Part shown: piece after piece, positions 43,799 to 52,646 of the stretch
Position numbering within the stretch: position 1 is the stretch's first letter
Layout: each line of letters opens with the position of its first letter
NCBI RefSeq assembly: GCF_037113525.1
Contig: NZ_CP146963.1
Coordinates: 2,046,001 to 2,110,000, forward strand
DNA from: Butyrivibrio fibrisolvens
GTDB lineage: Bacteria; Bacillota; Clostridia; Lachnospirales; Lachnospiraceae
Reading direction: 5' to 3'
Length of the DNA stretch: 64,000 nucleotides
Translations under genes and position numbers: made by a program
Notes under the pieces: model-generated
What the model saw: only the letters and a program-made list of their open reading frames with translations
The model's database searches: none
What the model was told of the DNA's origin: nothing

Positions 43799-46640
43799 TG
43801 ATGTAAAAGAGGCAGTTCTAAAGTTTATAACGTCAAGATTTACAGTTATCGCACTGGTCATGATTCTTGCAGCCAGCGGTATTATGTACCGCCTTTTTGA
43901 GTTGCAGATAATCAATGGTGAGTCTTATCTTGAATCATTCCAGCTTCGAATAGAGAAGACCAAGGATATTCAGGCAACCCGTGGTAATATCTATGATCGT
44001 AATGGTAACCTTCTTGCATATAATGAACTTGCCAATAATGTAGTAATAGAAGATGTCTACGAATCAGATTCCCTCAGAGATGAGAATATCAATGAGACCA
44101 TTAACAAGGTTATCGATATTGTTGAAAGCAATGGCGATACTGTAGTTAATGATCTTAGCATTCAGCTTGATGAGAACGGTGAGTTTGAATTTACAGTTGA
44201 GGGTACAACACTTTTGAGATTTCTTGCTGATATCTATGGACATTCGACTATAGATGAGCTTGCTTATAAAGAAAGAACAGCAACTCCAGATGAAGTTATG
44301 GAGTATCTTGGTAAGAAGTTTGAAGTTGGTGATCGTACAGATCCTGAAGACAAGAAGAGCTTTGTGGCAGGATATGGATATACCAATGACAGATTTTTAA
44401 AAGTTGTTACTTTGAGATACTACATGAGTCTTAACTCATACCAGAAGTATATTGATACGACTATTGCAGAGGCAGTTTCAGATCAGACTGTTTCTGACAT
44501 TATGGAAAATAGTGATATTCTTCTTGGCGTAAGTATAGAAGAGAACACTGCAAGAAAATATGTTGATGCAGAGTATTTTGCTCTGATACTTGGATATACA
44601 GGAAAGGTATCATCAACTGAACTTGCCCAGCTTCAGGCAGATTATCCTGACATGGGTTACAGTTCAAGTGATACTGTTGGTAAGTCAGGCATCGAACAGG
44701 CCATGGAGTCTACACTTCAGGGAACAAAAGGTTCTGAGACTGTATATGTAGATACTGTGGGACAGGTACTTGAGACAACTAATTATGTTGAACCAAGATC
44801 CGGTAATGATGTATATCTTACAATAGACAAGAACCTTCAGGAAGCTGCTTATGACATTCTTGAATCAAGACTTGCAGGTATTCTTGTTAATAAGATAGTC
44901 AATGCCAAGACAGTAAGCACAACAGTAAAGACATCAGATCTTAAGATTGCTATCTATGATGTTTATTTCAAGCTTTTTGAAAACACTGTTATTGATACAA
45001 CTCATTTCACCAAGGATGATGCCAAGGAGACAGAGCTCAAAGTTCTTGGAGTATTTAATACAAAGCAGGAAGCTGTGCTGGAAGGTCTCAAAGATGAGCT
45101 TATGGAGAAGAAGACTCCATATAACAAGCTTTCTCTAGAGTATATGAATTACGAGACCTATATTACAACAATACTTCGTGATAACAAGGTCCTTGTAAAC
45201 GAAGATACAGAAGATGATACATATATAACTTATACCAAGGATGAAAGTATCTCCTTGTATGAGTATCTTCATTATGCAATAGCCCAGAACTGGATCGACA
45301 TTACAAAACTCAGCCTTGACAGCCAGTATACAGATTCTGAAGAAATATACGAACACATAATTTCTTATATAACTGATAAACTTAAAAATGATATTACTTT
45401 CAGCAAGATGCTCTATCGTTATATCATTCAGGCAGATCTTATCACAGGCCGCGACTGCTGTAACGTGCTTCTTGAGCAGGGCGTAGTAGAGCTTGAAGAT
45501 ACTGAACTTAATTCCTGGAAAGCTGGAAATGAATCAGCATATACTTTTATAATAAACAGGATCAATAATCTTGAGCTTACTCCTGCTCAGCTTAACCTTG
45601 ATCCATGTACAGGTTCTATCGTTATTACTGATGTTAATACAGGTGATGTTCTTGCACTTGTATCATATCCTGGCTATGACAATAACAAGATGGCCAATGG
45701 CGTTGATGCAGAGTATTATGCAAAGCTAAGAGCAGATCTTTCTACACCTTTGTATAACTATGCTACGCAGCAGAGAACAGCTCCTGGTTCAACATTTAAG
45801 CCTCTGTCTGCAACAGCAGGACTTATGGAAGGCGTTATAACAACTACATCATCTATCAGATGTACAGGTACTTTTGATAAGTTCACTAATGGTCCTCATT
45901 GCTGGATATATCCGGGTTCACATGGCGAGCTTACTGTAGCCGGTGGTATTACCAATTCCTGTAACTGTTTCTTCTATGAAGTTGGATACAGACTTGGAAA
46001 TGAGAATGGAACCTATAACTCTGATAAGGGTCTTGAAGTTCTCAAAAAGTATTGCGATATGTATGGCCTTACAGAAAAGAGCGGAATCGAGATAGAAGAA
46101 AGTTCTCCTATCGTATCTACTCAGGACGCAGTAAGATCTGCTATCGGACAGGGTACTAACTCATTTACAACAGTTCAGCTTGCAAGATACATTACTACTG
46201 TTGCTAATTCAGGAACATGTTATAATCTGACTCTTATAGATAAGACAACAGATTCTAACGGTAACCTTCTTCAGGATTATTCTGCAACAGTCAGAAATAC
46301 TGTCGATCTTCCTTCCAGCTACTGGGATGCTATCCATTCCGGTATGAGAGGTGTGGTTGAGAAAAGAAGTGACTATGCTGACCTTAACGTTCAGGTAGCC
46401 GGTAAGACAGGTACAGCGCAGGAGAGAACTGACAGAGCAAACCACGCGCTGTTTGTAAGCTATGCTCCTTATAACAATCCTGAGATTTCTATCACGACCA
46501 GAGTTGCTTTTGGTTATACATCAAGTTACGCGGCTCAGATCACTCGTGATGTATATGATTATTACTACAATGTAGACGCCAGAGAAGAACTCCTCGATGG
46601 ATCTGCCCAGTCACTAGAAGGCGGTGGCGGAGGAGATTAA
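43791..46640 (+). CDS. mrdA: Penicillin-binding protein 2, elongation transpeptidase, with a large insertion
   Basis: 949 aa from TTG 43791, positioned after AAAGGAG at 43773-43779; ATG 43761 would place the ribosome-binding site inside the gene. One membrane anchor (~15-35) precedes the dimerisation domain (ATRGNIYDRNGNLLAYN). The transpeptidase motifs are STFK (~667-670), SCN (~723-725) and KTGT (~872-875). A ~220-residue acidic/helical segment between the linker (NLQEAAYDILESRL) and the catalytic core (DPCTGSIVITDVNTGDVLALVS) is absent from E. coli PBP2. It crosslinks peptidoglycan during elongation with RodA. Confidence 0.93.
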   Translation: MFDDVKEAVLKFITSRFTVIALVMILAASGIMYRLFELQIINGESYLESFQLRIEKTKDIQATRGNIYDRNGNLLAYNELANNVVIEDVYESDSLRDENINETINKVIDIVESNGDTVVNDLSIQLDENGEFEFTVEGTTLLRFLADIYGHSTIDELAYKERTATPDEVMEYLGKKFEVGDRTDPEDKKSFVAGYGYTNDRFLKVVTLRYYMSLNSYQKYIDTTIAEAVSDQTVSDIMENSDILLGVSIEENTARKYVDAEYFALILGYTGKVSSTELAQLQADYPDMGYSSSDTVGKSGIEQAMESTLQGTKGSETVYVDTVGQVLETTNYVEPRSGNDVYLTIDKNLQEAAYDILESRLAGILVNKIVNAKTVSTTVKTSDLKIAIYDVYFKLFENTVIDTTHFTKDDAKETELKVLGVFNTKQEAVLEGLKDELMEKKTPYNKLSLEYMNYETYITTILRDNKVLVNEDTEDDTYITYTKDESISLYEYLHYAIAQNWIDITKLSLDSQYTDSEEIYEHIISYITDKLKNDITFSKMLYRYIIQADLITGRDCCNVLLEQGVVELEDTELNSWKAGNESAYTFIINRINNLELTPAQLNLDPCTGSIVITDVNTGDVLALVSYPGYDNNKMANGVDAEYYAKLRADLSTPLYNYATQQRTAPGSTFKPLSATAGLMEGVITTTSSIRCTGTFDKFTNGPHCWIYPGSHGELTVAGGITNSCNCFFYEVGYRLGNENGTYNSDKGLEVLKKYCDMYGLTEKSGIEIEESSPIVSTQDAVRSAIGQGTNSFTTVQLARYITTVANSGTCYNLTLIDKTTDSNGNLLQDYSATVRNTVDLPSSYWDAIHSGMRGVVEKRSDYADLNVQVAGKTGTAQERTDRANHALFVSYAPYNNPEISITTRVAFGYTSSYAAQITRDVYDYYYNVDAREELLDGSAQSLEGGGGGD

Positions 46641-46641
46641 T

Positions 46642-46800
46642 GAGTTGTTCTGACGAACAACTCTAGATGTTCTTTTTCAAAGAACATCCGCTCCGCTTCT
46701 TTGGACGTTTGTGCACGGGTCAGAGGCGACTAAGGAGTTGTTCTATCGAACAACTCTAGTTGTTCTGACGAACAACTCTAGATGTTCTTACGAACAACTC
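46642..46800 (+). repeat. Tandem hairpin array between PBP2 and rodA
   Basis: Hairpins occur at 46642-46663 (GAGTTGTTC/GAACAACTC), 46666-46688 (GATGTTCTTT/AAAGAACATC), 46735-46756 and 46758-46777 (again GTTGTTC/GAACAAC), plus an imperfect one to 46800. Loops TGAC, TATC and TTAC vary. A non-repetitive spacer lies at 46689-46734. There is no T-tail, so these are not simple terminators; they may stabilise or process the operon mRNA. Confidence 0.8.
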
Positions 46801-46844
46801 ACCATTTTTGCAAAACGTAGAAGTTTTAGAGAGAATACTTTTTT

Positions 46845-47975
46845 ATGAAAAAAATTCTTGAATTTTTAAAACGATATAAACTTAGAAATTACGATTTCAT
46901 CCTGATATTCCTGGTAATATCACTGTCTATAGTGGGTGTTGTGGCTGTTAGTTCTTCGGATGTATCTCTTCAGAACAAGCAGATAACAGGTGTTGTACTT
47001 GGATGTATCGTAATGCTGGTAATATCACTGCTTGATTACACTAAGCTTCTTAATTTTTACTGGGCATACTATATTCTGGCAGTAGTGCTCCTTTTGGGAG
47101 TATTGCTGTTTGGTAGTGGTTCACATGGTGCTCAGAGATGGCTTATGATCGCAGGTATAACCTTCCAGCCATCTGAGATTTCCAAGATACTTATTATCCT
47201 GTTCTACGCCAAGTTTATTATGGTCAATCAAAAGAAGGTCAAGACAGCAGGCTTTTTGCTTTCTGCACTTGGACTTCTTGCACCTCCCCTTGTCCTTATT
47301 CTGAAGGAGCCTGACCTTTCAACAACGATCATGCTCACTATGATCTTTGTAATGATCCTTTTTGTCGGAGGTATAAGCTGGAAACTGGTTGCGGGAGTGC
47401 TTCTTGCTGGTATTCCATCGGCAGCGCTGGCTTTTTATCTGGCTCTTCTTGAGGATAGCCCTATTCTTAAGTCTTATCAGCAGGAACGTATTCTTGCATG
47501 GCTTCATCCTGAGGATTATGCAGATTCAACTGCTTATCAGACTATGAACTCTATCATGGCTATTGGTTCCGGCCAGCTTCAGGGCAAAGGATATGATACA
47601 AACGAGATCAGCTCAGTCCTTAACAGTGGATACATTTCCGAATCCAGTACTGACTTTATCTTTACAGTAATAGGAGAAGAGTTTGGCTTTATAGGATCCT
47701 GCCTCGTGGTATTTTTGCTTGTGGCTATCACTATAAAGTGCCTTATAACAGCAGCAAGAGCAAAGGACATAGCCGGTTCTATCATCGCAACCGGAATGGC
47801 AGTATGGATCGGATTCCAGGGACTTCTTAATATCGGAGTTGCAACTGGAGCACTTCCTAATACAGGTATTCCGCTGCCACTGGTAAGTTCCGGTCTTACA
47901 TCTATTGTGTCGGTGTATATAGGTGTCGGCTTTGTTTTGAATGTAGGACTTCAGCAGATCCGCAGATCTTATTAG
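46845..47975 (+). CDS. rodA: Rod shape-determining SEDS glycosyltransferase RodA
   Basis: 376 aa with about ten membrane segments. The SEDS signatures are present: GAQRWLMIAGITFQPSEISK, LKEPDLSTT, VIGEEFGFIG and LPNTGIPLPLVSSG. It polymerises glycan strands with PBP2, encoded just upstream. The gene ends near a repeat-free AT-rich intergenic stretch. Confidence 0.94.
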   Translation: MKKILEFLKRYKLRNYDFILIFLVISLSIVGVVAVSSSDVSLQNKQITGVVLGCIVMLVISLLDYTKLLNFYWAYYILAVVLLLGVLLFGSGSHGAQRWLMIAGITFQPSEISKILIILFYAKFIMVNQKKVKTAGFLLSALGLLAPPLVLILKEPDLSTTIMLTMIFVMILFVGGISWKLVAGVLLAGIPSAALAFYLALLEDSPILKSYQQERILAWLHPEDYADSTAYQTMNSIMAIGSGQLQGKGYDTNEISSVLNSGYISESSTDFIFTVIGEEFGFIGSCLVVFLLVAITIKCLITAARAKDIAGSIIATGMAVWIGFQGLLNIGVATGALPNTGIPLPLVSSGLTSIVSVYIGVGFVLNVGLQQIRRSY

Positions 47976-48129
47976 CGTGATGACACTGTACCATACTAGT
48001 AAGATAAAATGAGCCTATTGACATATGACTTTATAGAAGTTATTCTTAGGTCTTTGATTTTAAGTTTTCCATAGAATGGTAATTAAAATCCTGAATGTAT
48101 TGAAAAAAAATAATACTATACATTTTTTG

Positions 48130-48138
48130 TGTTATAAT
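48130..48138 (+). promoter_or_regulatory. Extended -10 promoter for mgsA
   Basis: TGTTATAAT (TGn plus TATAAT) lies ~33 bp before the mgsA start. No -35 at 17 bp is convincing, which is common with extended -10 promoters. Confidence 0.55.
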
Positions 48139-48170
48139 AAATTTATGTATGGCAATGGAGGAATTAACTA

Positions 48171-48566
48171 ATGAATATAGCACTGATCGCTCATGATGCG
48201 AAGAAGAAGCTTATGCAGAACTTTTGCATAGCATATAGGGGGATTTTGAGCCGCAATGATCTTTATGCAACAGGAACAACCGGTCGTCTTATTGAAGAAG
48301 TAACCAACCTCAGCGTGCATAAATTTCTTGCAGGACATCTCGGGGGAGAGCAGCAGATAGGAGCAGCGATCGAACATAACGAGATCGACCTTGTTATTTT
48401 CCTGCGTGATCCGCTTACACAGAAATCTCACGAGCCTGACGTCAGCAATGTAATGCGCCTTTGCGACGTTCATAATATCCCTGTAGCCACTAACCTCGCA
48501 TCCGCTGAGTTATTGATCAAATCACTTGACAGAGGAGATTTAGAGTGGCGTGAAATGTATAAATAA
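48171..48566 (+). CDS. mgsA: Methylglyoxal synthase
   Basis: 131 aa. [10 protein letters not shown] at the start, [40 protein letters not shown] and [11 protein letters not shown] match the family closely, including the catalytic Asp in FLRDPL. It converts dihydroxyacetone phosphate to methylglyoxal and phosphate, bypassing lower glycolysis. The next gene overlaps by 17 bp. Confidence 0.95.
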   Translation: MNIALIAHDAKKKLMQNFCIAYRGILSRNDLYATGTTGRLIEEVTNLSVHKFLAGHLGGEQQIGAAIEHNEIDLVIFLRDPLTQKSHEPDVSNVMRLCDVHNIPVATNLASAELLIKSLDRGDLEWREMYK

Positions 48567-49515
48567 AAGACTTATTACCCTGGTAACAGCTCTTTTGTCC
48601 ATCGCTTCTTTAACAGCGTGTGGATCATCGTCATACGCTATTCCGTACTCTACGGAAAGCGTTTATACATCTATTTCATCAGATATGTTAGATACTTTTG
48701 CTTCTGATCTGTGTGTGGTCGGTTCTGACATTACAGACAGTAACATTAGTATGTCTAAGAATTCCTGTGCAGGCCTTTTTGACCTGAACAACAGAGAGAC
48801 TTTGTACGCTCTTAATGTCAATGAGCAGGTTGATCCTGCGTCCCTTACCAAAATCATGACAGCTTTAGTAGCTCTCAAATATGGAAGCCTTGATCAGATA
48901 TTAACTGCAACTAAAGCAGTTAATATTAATGAATCTGGCGCGCAGCTCATCGGTCTTAAAGAGGGCGATACCATGACTCTTGACCAGGCTCTTCATATAC
49001 TATTGATATACTCTGCTAATGATGCAGGTATGCTTATAGCTGACAATGTTGGCGGAAGCGTTGATGAATTTGTCAATCTTATGAATGAGGAAGCTAAAGA
49101 GATAGGCGCTACAAAGTGCCATTTTGCCAATCCTCATGGACTTACACAGGAAGACCACTATGTCACTGCTTATGACATGTACCTGATCTTCAATGCTGCA
49201 ATGCAGTATGATGTATTTCAGGAGATCATCAATATGTCCGGTTATACTACTGTGTACACCCGCAAGGATGGAAGCAGTGTAGAAGTTGATGTCAAGTCAA
49301 CAAACGGATACCTTAGAGGAGACAGACAGGCTCCATCAAGCATTACTGTAATAGGTGGTAAGACAGGAACTACCAATGCGGCAGGACACTGCCTTATCCT
49401 TCTTGCCAAGGACTCTTCAGGTAATCCATATATTGCCGTCATTATGAGAGCAGAAGACGGAGATACTCTGTATAGCGAAATGACAGCTCTTCTTTATAAA
49501 ATCACACAATCTTAG
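48550..49515 (+). CDS. D-alanyl-D-alanine carboxypeptidase lipoprotein (S11 family)
   Basis: 321 aa with GTG start at 48550 inside mgsA; GAGGAG at 48532-48537 is slightly far but the only site. Signal peptide and lipobox are seen ([12 protein letters not shown]). The serine active site is SLTK, with SAN as the second motif (YSANDAGML) and KTGTT as the third. It trims terminal D-Ala from peptidoglycan stem peptides at the outer face of the membrane. It lacks the C-terminal PBP5-like extension of longer DacA proteins. Confidence 0.9.
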   Translation: MKCINKRLITLVTALLSIASLTACGSSSYAIPYSTESVYTSISSDMLDTFASDLCVVGSDITDSNISMSKNSCAGLFDLNNRETLYALNVNEQVDPASLTKIMTALVALKYGSLDQILTATKAVNINESGAQLIGLKEGDTMTLDQALHILLIYSANDAGMLIADNVGGSVDEFVNLMNEEAKEIGATKCHFANPHGLTQEDHYVTAYDMYLIFNAAMQYDVFQEIINMSGYTTVYTRKDGSSVEVDVKSTNGYLRGDRQAPSSITVIGGKTGTTNAAGHCLILLAKDSSGNPYIAVIMRAEDGDTLYSEMTALLYKITQS

Positions 49516-49524
49516 ATTGTATTA

Positions 49525-49558
49525 AGAAACACGCAGATGATGCGTGTTTCTATTTTTT
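49525..49558 (+). terminator. Terminator after the carboxypeptidase gene
   Basis: AGAAACACGCA pairs with TGCGTGTTTCT, followed by ATTTTTT. Confidence 0.93.
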
Positions 49559-49609
49559 AAGGGCAAAGATGTATTAATTTAAGACTCTTAATTTAGGTGG
49601 TTTTTAAGG

Positions 49610-49638
49610 TTGTCATTTGAGATTCATAAAGCTATAAT
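49610..49638 (+). promoter_or_regulatory. Promoter of the small P-loop gene
   Basis: TTGTCA at 49610-49615, 17-bp spacer, TATAAT at 49633-49638. Confidence 0.75.
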
Positions 49639-49684
49639 ATTTATATGAAAGTTCTACAAACTACATACAAGGGAGGTTACGCTT

Positions 49685-50104
49685 ATGGTTCAGCTTATCG
49701 TAGGTAGAAAAGGGAAGGGGAAGACTAAATGTCTTTTAGACAAGGTCAATTCTGAGGTTAAGAACATTCTAGGCAACGTCGTATTTCTCGACAAAAACAC
49801 CAAGCACATGTATGAATTGAATAATAAGGTCCGCATGATCGTAGTTCCTGAGTTCATGGTTGAAACTCCTGAGGAGTTTATCGGATTTACAAGTGGAATT
49901 ATTTCACAGGACAGAGATTTGCAGCAGGTTTATCTTGATAGTTTCCTTTCCATCTCTGGAATAGGTGAAGGTGATATAACTGAAACTGTTAATAAACTGG
50001 ACAAGTTAAGCGAGAAATTTGGAATCGATTTTATATTAAGCGTTTCTAAAGATGAAGACGAACTTCCCGAGTCTGTTCGATCAAAAATAGTGATTTCTCT
50101 TTAA
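49685..50104 (+). CDS. Small P-loop protein of unknown function
   Basis: 139 aa. It begins MVQLIVGRKGKGKTK, a Walker A-like loop (GRKGKGKT, 7-14), followed by KNILGNVVFLDKNTKHMYEL. No clear Walker B appears, but IDFILSVS near residue 120 could be a terminal core strand. Similar short proteins in Lachnospiraceae are sometimes labelled PilT-like on the P-loop alone; nothing here supports a pilus motor. RBS GGGAGG is at 49671-49676. It is a single gene with its own promoter and terminator, before the HlyD-like gene. Confidence 0.7.
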   Translation: MVQLIVGRKGKGKTKCLLDKVNSEVKNILGNVVFLDKNTKHMYELNNKVRMIVVPEFMVETPEEFIGFTSGIISQDRDLQQVYLDSFLSISGIGEGDITETVNKLDKLSEKFGIDFILSVSKDEDELPESVRSKIVISL

Positions 50105-50182
50105 TAAAAATATAATACAAATAGTATAGTTTGAAGATTTTACTTGAGTGTTTACACTTAAACTCATTAAAAAGCAGATTAT

Positions 50183-50213
50183 AAGCCGCGGCTTAATTAT
50201 GCCGCGGCTTTTT
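50183..50213 (+). terminator. Strong terminator before the HlyD-like gene
   Basis: AAGCCGCGGC pairs with GCCGCGGCTT around TTAATTAT, followed by TTT. Confidence 0.92.
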
Positions 50214-50232
50214 ATCAGCAGATTGGAATACA

Positions 50233-51633
50233 ATGGCCGCAAAGAAGAAAAACAGCAAAATAACAAATATAAATTCGGGCTTTACGCCTGACAGGATCGG
50301 TATTTTGATTTTTGCCGTACTTCTGGTTTACATGATCATAAGCATTGTGCAGTATGTAAAAGCTAAACATGTAGTAGGCTATGAAGTTATGGAAGGATCC
50401 CTTTCCCAGAACAATACTTATACAGCTATTGCTCTGAGAGATGAAGACATTGTAGAAAATGATACCGCAGGAAGTGTATATTACTTTGCTACAGAAGACA
50501 GAAGAGTTGCTAAAGGCGATCTTGTGTATATCGTAGACGAAGCAGATTCACTTTCTGATATGTCATCTCTTTCCGGAGATGCTACAGCAGTAGCACTTTC
50601 AGAAAGTGATTACGCAGAGATCAAAGAAGATATAGAAGATTTTACAAGTACTTTTGACAAGACGAATTTCAGCAGCGTATATGATTTTAAGAGCAGTATC
50701 AACGGTACATTATCCAAGCTTGTCAACACTTCTTATCTCAATAACATTGGAGAACTCAGTTCATCAACACGTAACTTTATATATAGAAATGCTCCTTCAA
50801 GTGGAATAGTTCTTTATTCTCAGGACGGTTATGAAGATTTAAGTCTTCATGACATGAAATCAGATCTTTTTGATCAGACCAAGTATGAAAAGACAACTTT
50901 CAGCTCTTCTGAAGTCGTAACTGCTGGAGCTCCGGTTTATAAGCTTGCCAGAAGCGAAGACTGGTCAGTAGTTATACAGGTTCCTGATAAGGAAACAGCT
51001 GATTATCTTATGGACAAAGAGTACATCAAGATCAAGTTCCTTAAGAATCAGGTTACAGCATGGGGCCAGGTAAGCACATATACTAATAGTGCAGGAGAGA
51101 TATTTGTTCAGTTCTCATTTACCAATTCTATGATAACTTTCGCAACAGACAGGTTCCTTTCTATAGAGCTTATCACAGAGAATGAGACAGGACTTAAGAT
51201 TCCTAATACTTCTATTATAGAAAAGAACTTTTACGTTATCCCTTCAGAACTTGTAATGGAGACAGCAGAAGGAAATACTGTTGTACATAGAAAGACCTTC
51301 CTTGAAGACGGTTCACAATCAAGTGAAGAAGTAATTGTTAGTGTTCACAGCCTTGTTGATGACAAGTATTATATAGACCAGGATGCAATAGCAAGTGGAG
51401 ATGTTTTGATCTTCCCTTCTACCAATGCTGAGTTCACTGTAAGTGAAGTGGCATCCCTTACAGGCGTTTATAATATTAATAAAGGCTATGCGGATTTTAA
51501 ACAGATTGAAGTTTTGTACAGTAATGATGAATACTCGATCGTAAAATCAAATACAGAATATGGTCTTAATGTTTATGACTTTATTGCACTTGATGCAACA
51601 ACCGTTTCAGACGATGAACTCATTTATGATTGA
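50233..51633 (+). CDS. HlyD/RND-adaptor-like membrane protein next to sepF
   Basis: 466 aa. A basic start and one membrane segment (~22-42) are followed by an extracytoplasmic region with a barrel-sandwich-like part (GSVYYFATEDRRVAKGDLVYIVDE, then APSSGIVLYSQDGYE) and beta domains. Clostridial genomes often hold such a HlyD-like gene beside sepF in the division cluster. No exporter genes are adjacent, so a cell-division or envelope role is as likely as efflux (inference). Only 20 bp separate the upstream terminator from its start, so its own promoter is unclear. Confidence 0.7.
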   Translation: MAAKKKNSKITNINSGFTPDRIGILIFAVLLVYMIISIVQYVKAKHVVGYEVMEGSLSQNNTYTAIALRDEDIVENDTAGSVYYFATEDRRVAKGDLVYIVDEADSLSDMSSLSGDATAVALSESDYAEIKEDIEDFTSTFDKTNFSSVYDFKSSINGTLSKLVNTSYLNNIGELSSSTRNFIYRNAPSSGIVLYSQDGYEDLSLHDMKSDLFDQTKYEKTTFSSSEVVTAGAPVYKLARSEDWSVVIQVPDKETADYLMDKEYIKIKFLKNQVTAWGQVSTYTNSAGEIFVQFSFTNSMITFATDRFLSIELITENETGLKIPNTSIIEKNFYVIPSELVMETAEGNTVVHRKTFLEDGSQSSEEVIVSVHSLVDDKYYIDQDAIASGDVLIFPSTNAEFTVSEVASLTGVYNINKGYADFKQIEVLYSNDEYSIVKSNTEYGLNVYDFIALDATTVSDDELIYD

Positions 51634-51824
51634 GGACGGGTGATCTTCAGGTGACGGATTATGGGGCTTATTCTAAGTATTAGCCATAGGCTGCCGAATA
51701 GATAAAAGTGTATTCAAATGATAATGTTTAGTAATTGTGTATAAATGTTAAGAAAAAGTATAATGTTGTAACTATTGATATATCAAGGCTTTCAGGCGTT
51801 TTTACAATGAAAATGTTATAAGGG

Positions 51825-51853
51825 TTGACACATTGCTGTAAAAATTAGATAAT
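51825..51853 (+). promoter_or_regulatory. Promoter of sepF
   Basis: TTGACA at 51825-51830, 17-bp spacer, GATAAT at 51848-51853. The 299-bp gap between the HlyD-like gene and sepF holds only this promoter and the leader. Confidence 0.8.
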
Positions 51854-51932
51854 AGGTATAGCTTAGGGAAATATTATAAGAGTTTTATTTGTGGCTGCTG
51901 GTTCTATCACACAGCAGAGTGAGGAGAGTAAT

Positions 51933-52463
51933 ATGAGCGCAATGGATAAATTTTTAAAGGCCATCAAGCTTAATGACGGTGAAGATGAAGATTATTATGA
52001 CAACGAAGATGATTACTATGATAAAGGCACAGCCGCTTTAAAAACAGCACCTATTGGCAAAGATGATCCTTCTATCGAAGTACCGGAAGAAAAGCTTAAG
52101 AGAAGCAATCCAGCAAAGCCGATCACATCAATTTCTGCGAGAAAGAAATCTATGTCATCATCAGGAATGGAAGTATGTGTAGTAAAGCCAACTTCATTTG
52201 AAGATGCAAGGGAGATCACTGAGACACTTCTCTCTAACAGAACAGTAGTCCTTAACCTTGAAGGACTTGACGTTGATGTTGCACAGAGAATCATTGATTT
52301 TACATCAGGTTCTTGTTTTGCTATCAATGGCAATCTTCAGAAGATTTCCAAGTACATTTTCATCATCACACCTTCAAGTGTTGACATTTCCGGAGATTTC
52401 CAGGAGATGATCAGTGGATCACTTGGTGATAATCTCCATACAGGACCTTCAATGTTCAGTTAA
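51933..52463 (+). CDS. sepF: Cell division protein SepF
   Basis: 176 aa from ATG 51933 with GAGGAG at 51921-51926; a GTG at 51891 would add 14 residues without a comparable site. The N-terminus (MDKFLKAIKL) matches the SepF membrane-binding helix. An acidic Asp/Tyr/Glu-rich linker follows, then the SepF fold (VCVVKPTSFEDAREITETLL, VVLNLEGLD, RIIDFTSGSCFAI, FIITP). It bundles FtsZ filaments and tethers them to the membrane. Confidence 0.93.
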   Translation: MSAMDKFLKAIKLNDGEDEDYYDNEDDYYDKGTAALKTAPIGKDDPSIEVPEEKLKRSNPAKPITSISARKKSMSSSGMEVCVVKPTSFEDAREITETLLSNRTVVLNLEGLDVDVAQRIIDFTSGSCFAINGNLQKISKYIFIITPSSVDISGDFQEMISGSLGDNLHTGPSMFS

Positions 52464-52530
52464 GGTTTCCGGGCTAATAATTAGCTAAAACCATAGTATT
52501 GAGATTATAAGTTAAATAATGTAAAATCTT

Positions 52531-52568
52531 TATCAGCAGGCGCATTTTTGCTCCTGCTGATATTTTTA
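52531..52568 (+). terminator. Terminator after sepF
   Basis: TATCAGCAGG pairs with CCTGCTGATA around CGCATTTTTGCT, followed by TTTTTATC. Confidence 0.9.
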
Positions 52569-52646
52569 TCTTTGTTTCGGAATTACGAACGTTTTTCGAG
52601 ACGGAGAAATCTATTATATGTATCATAGATATTTTATGGAGGATTT

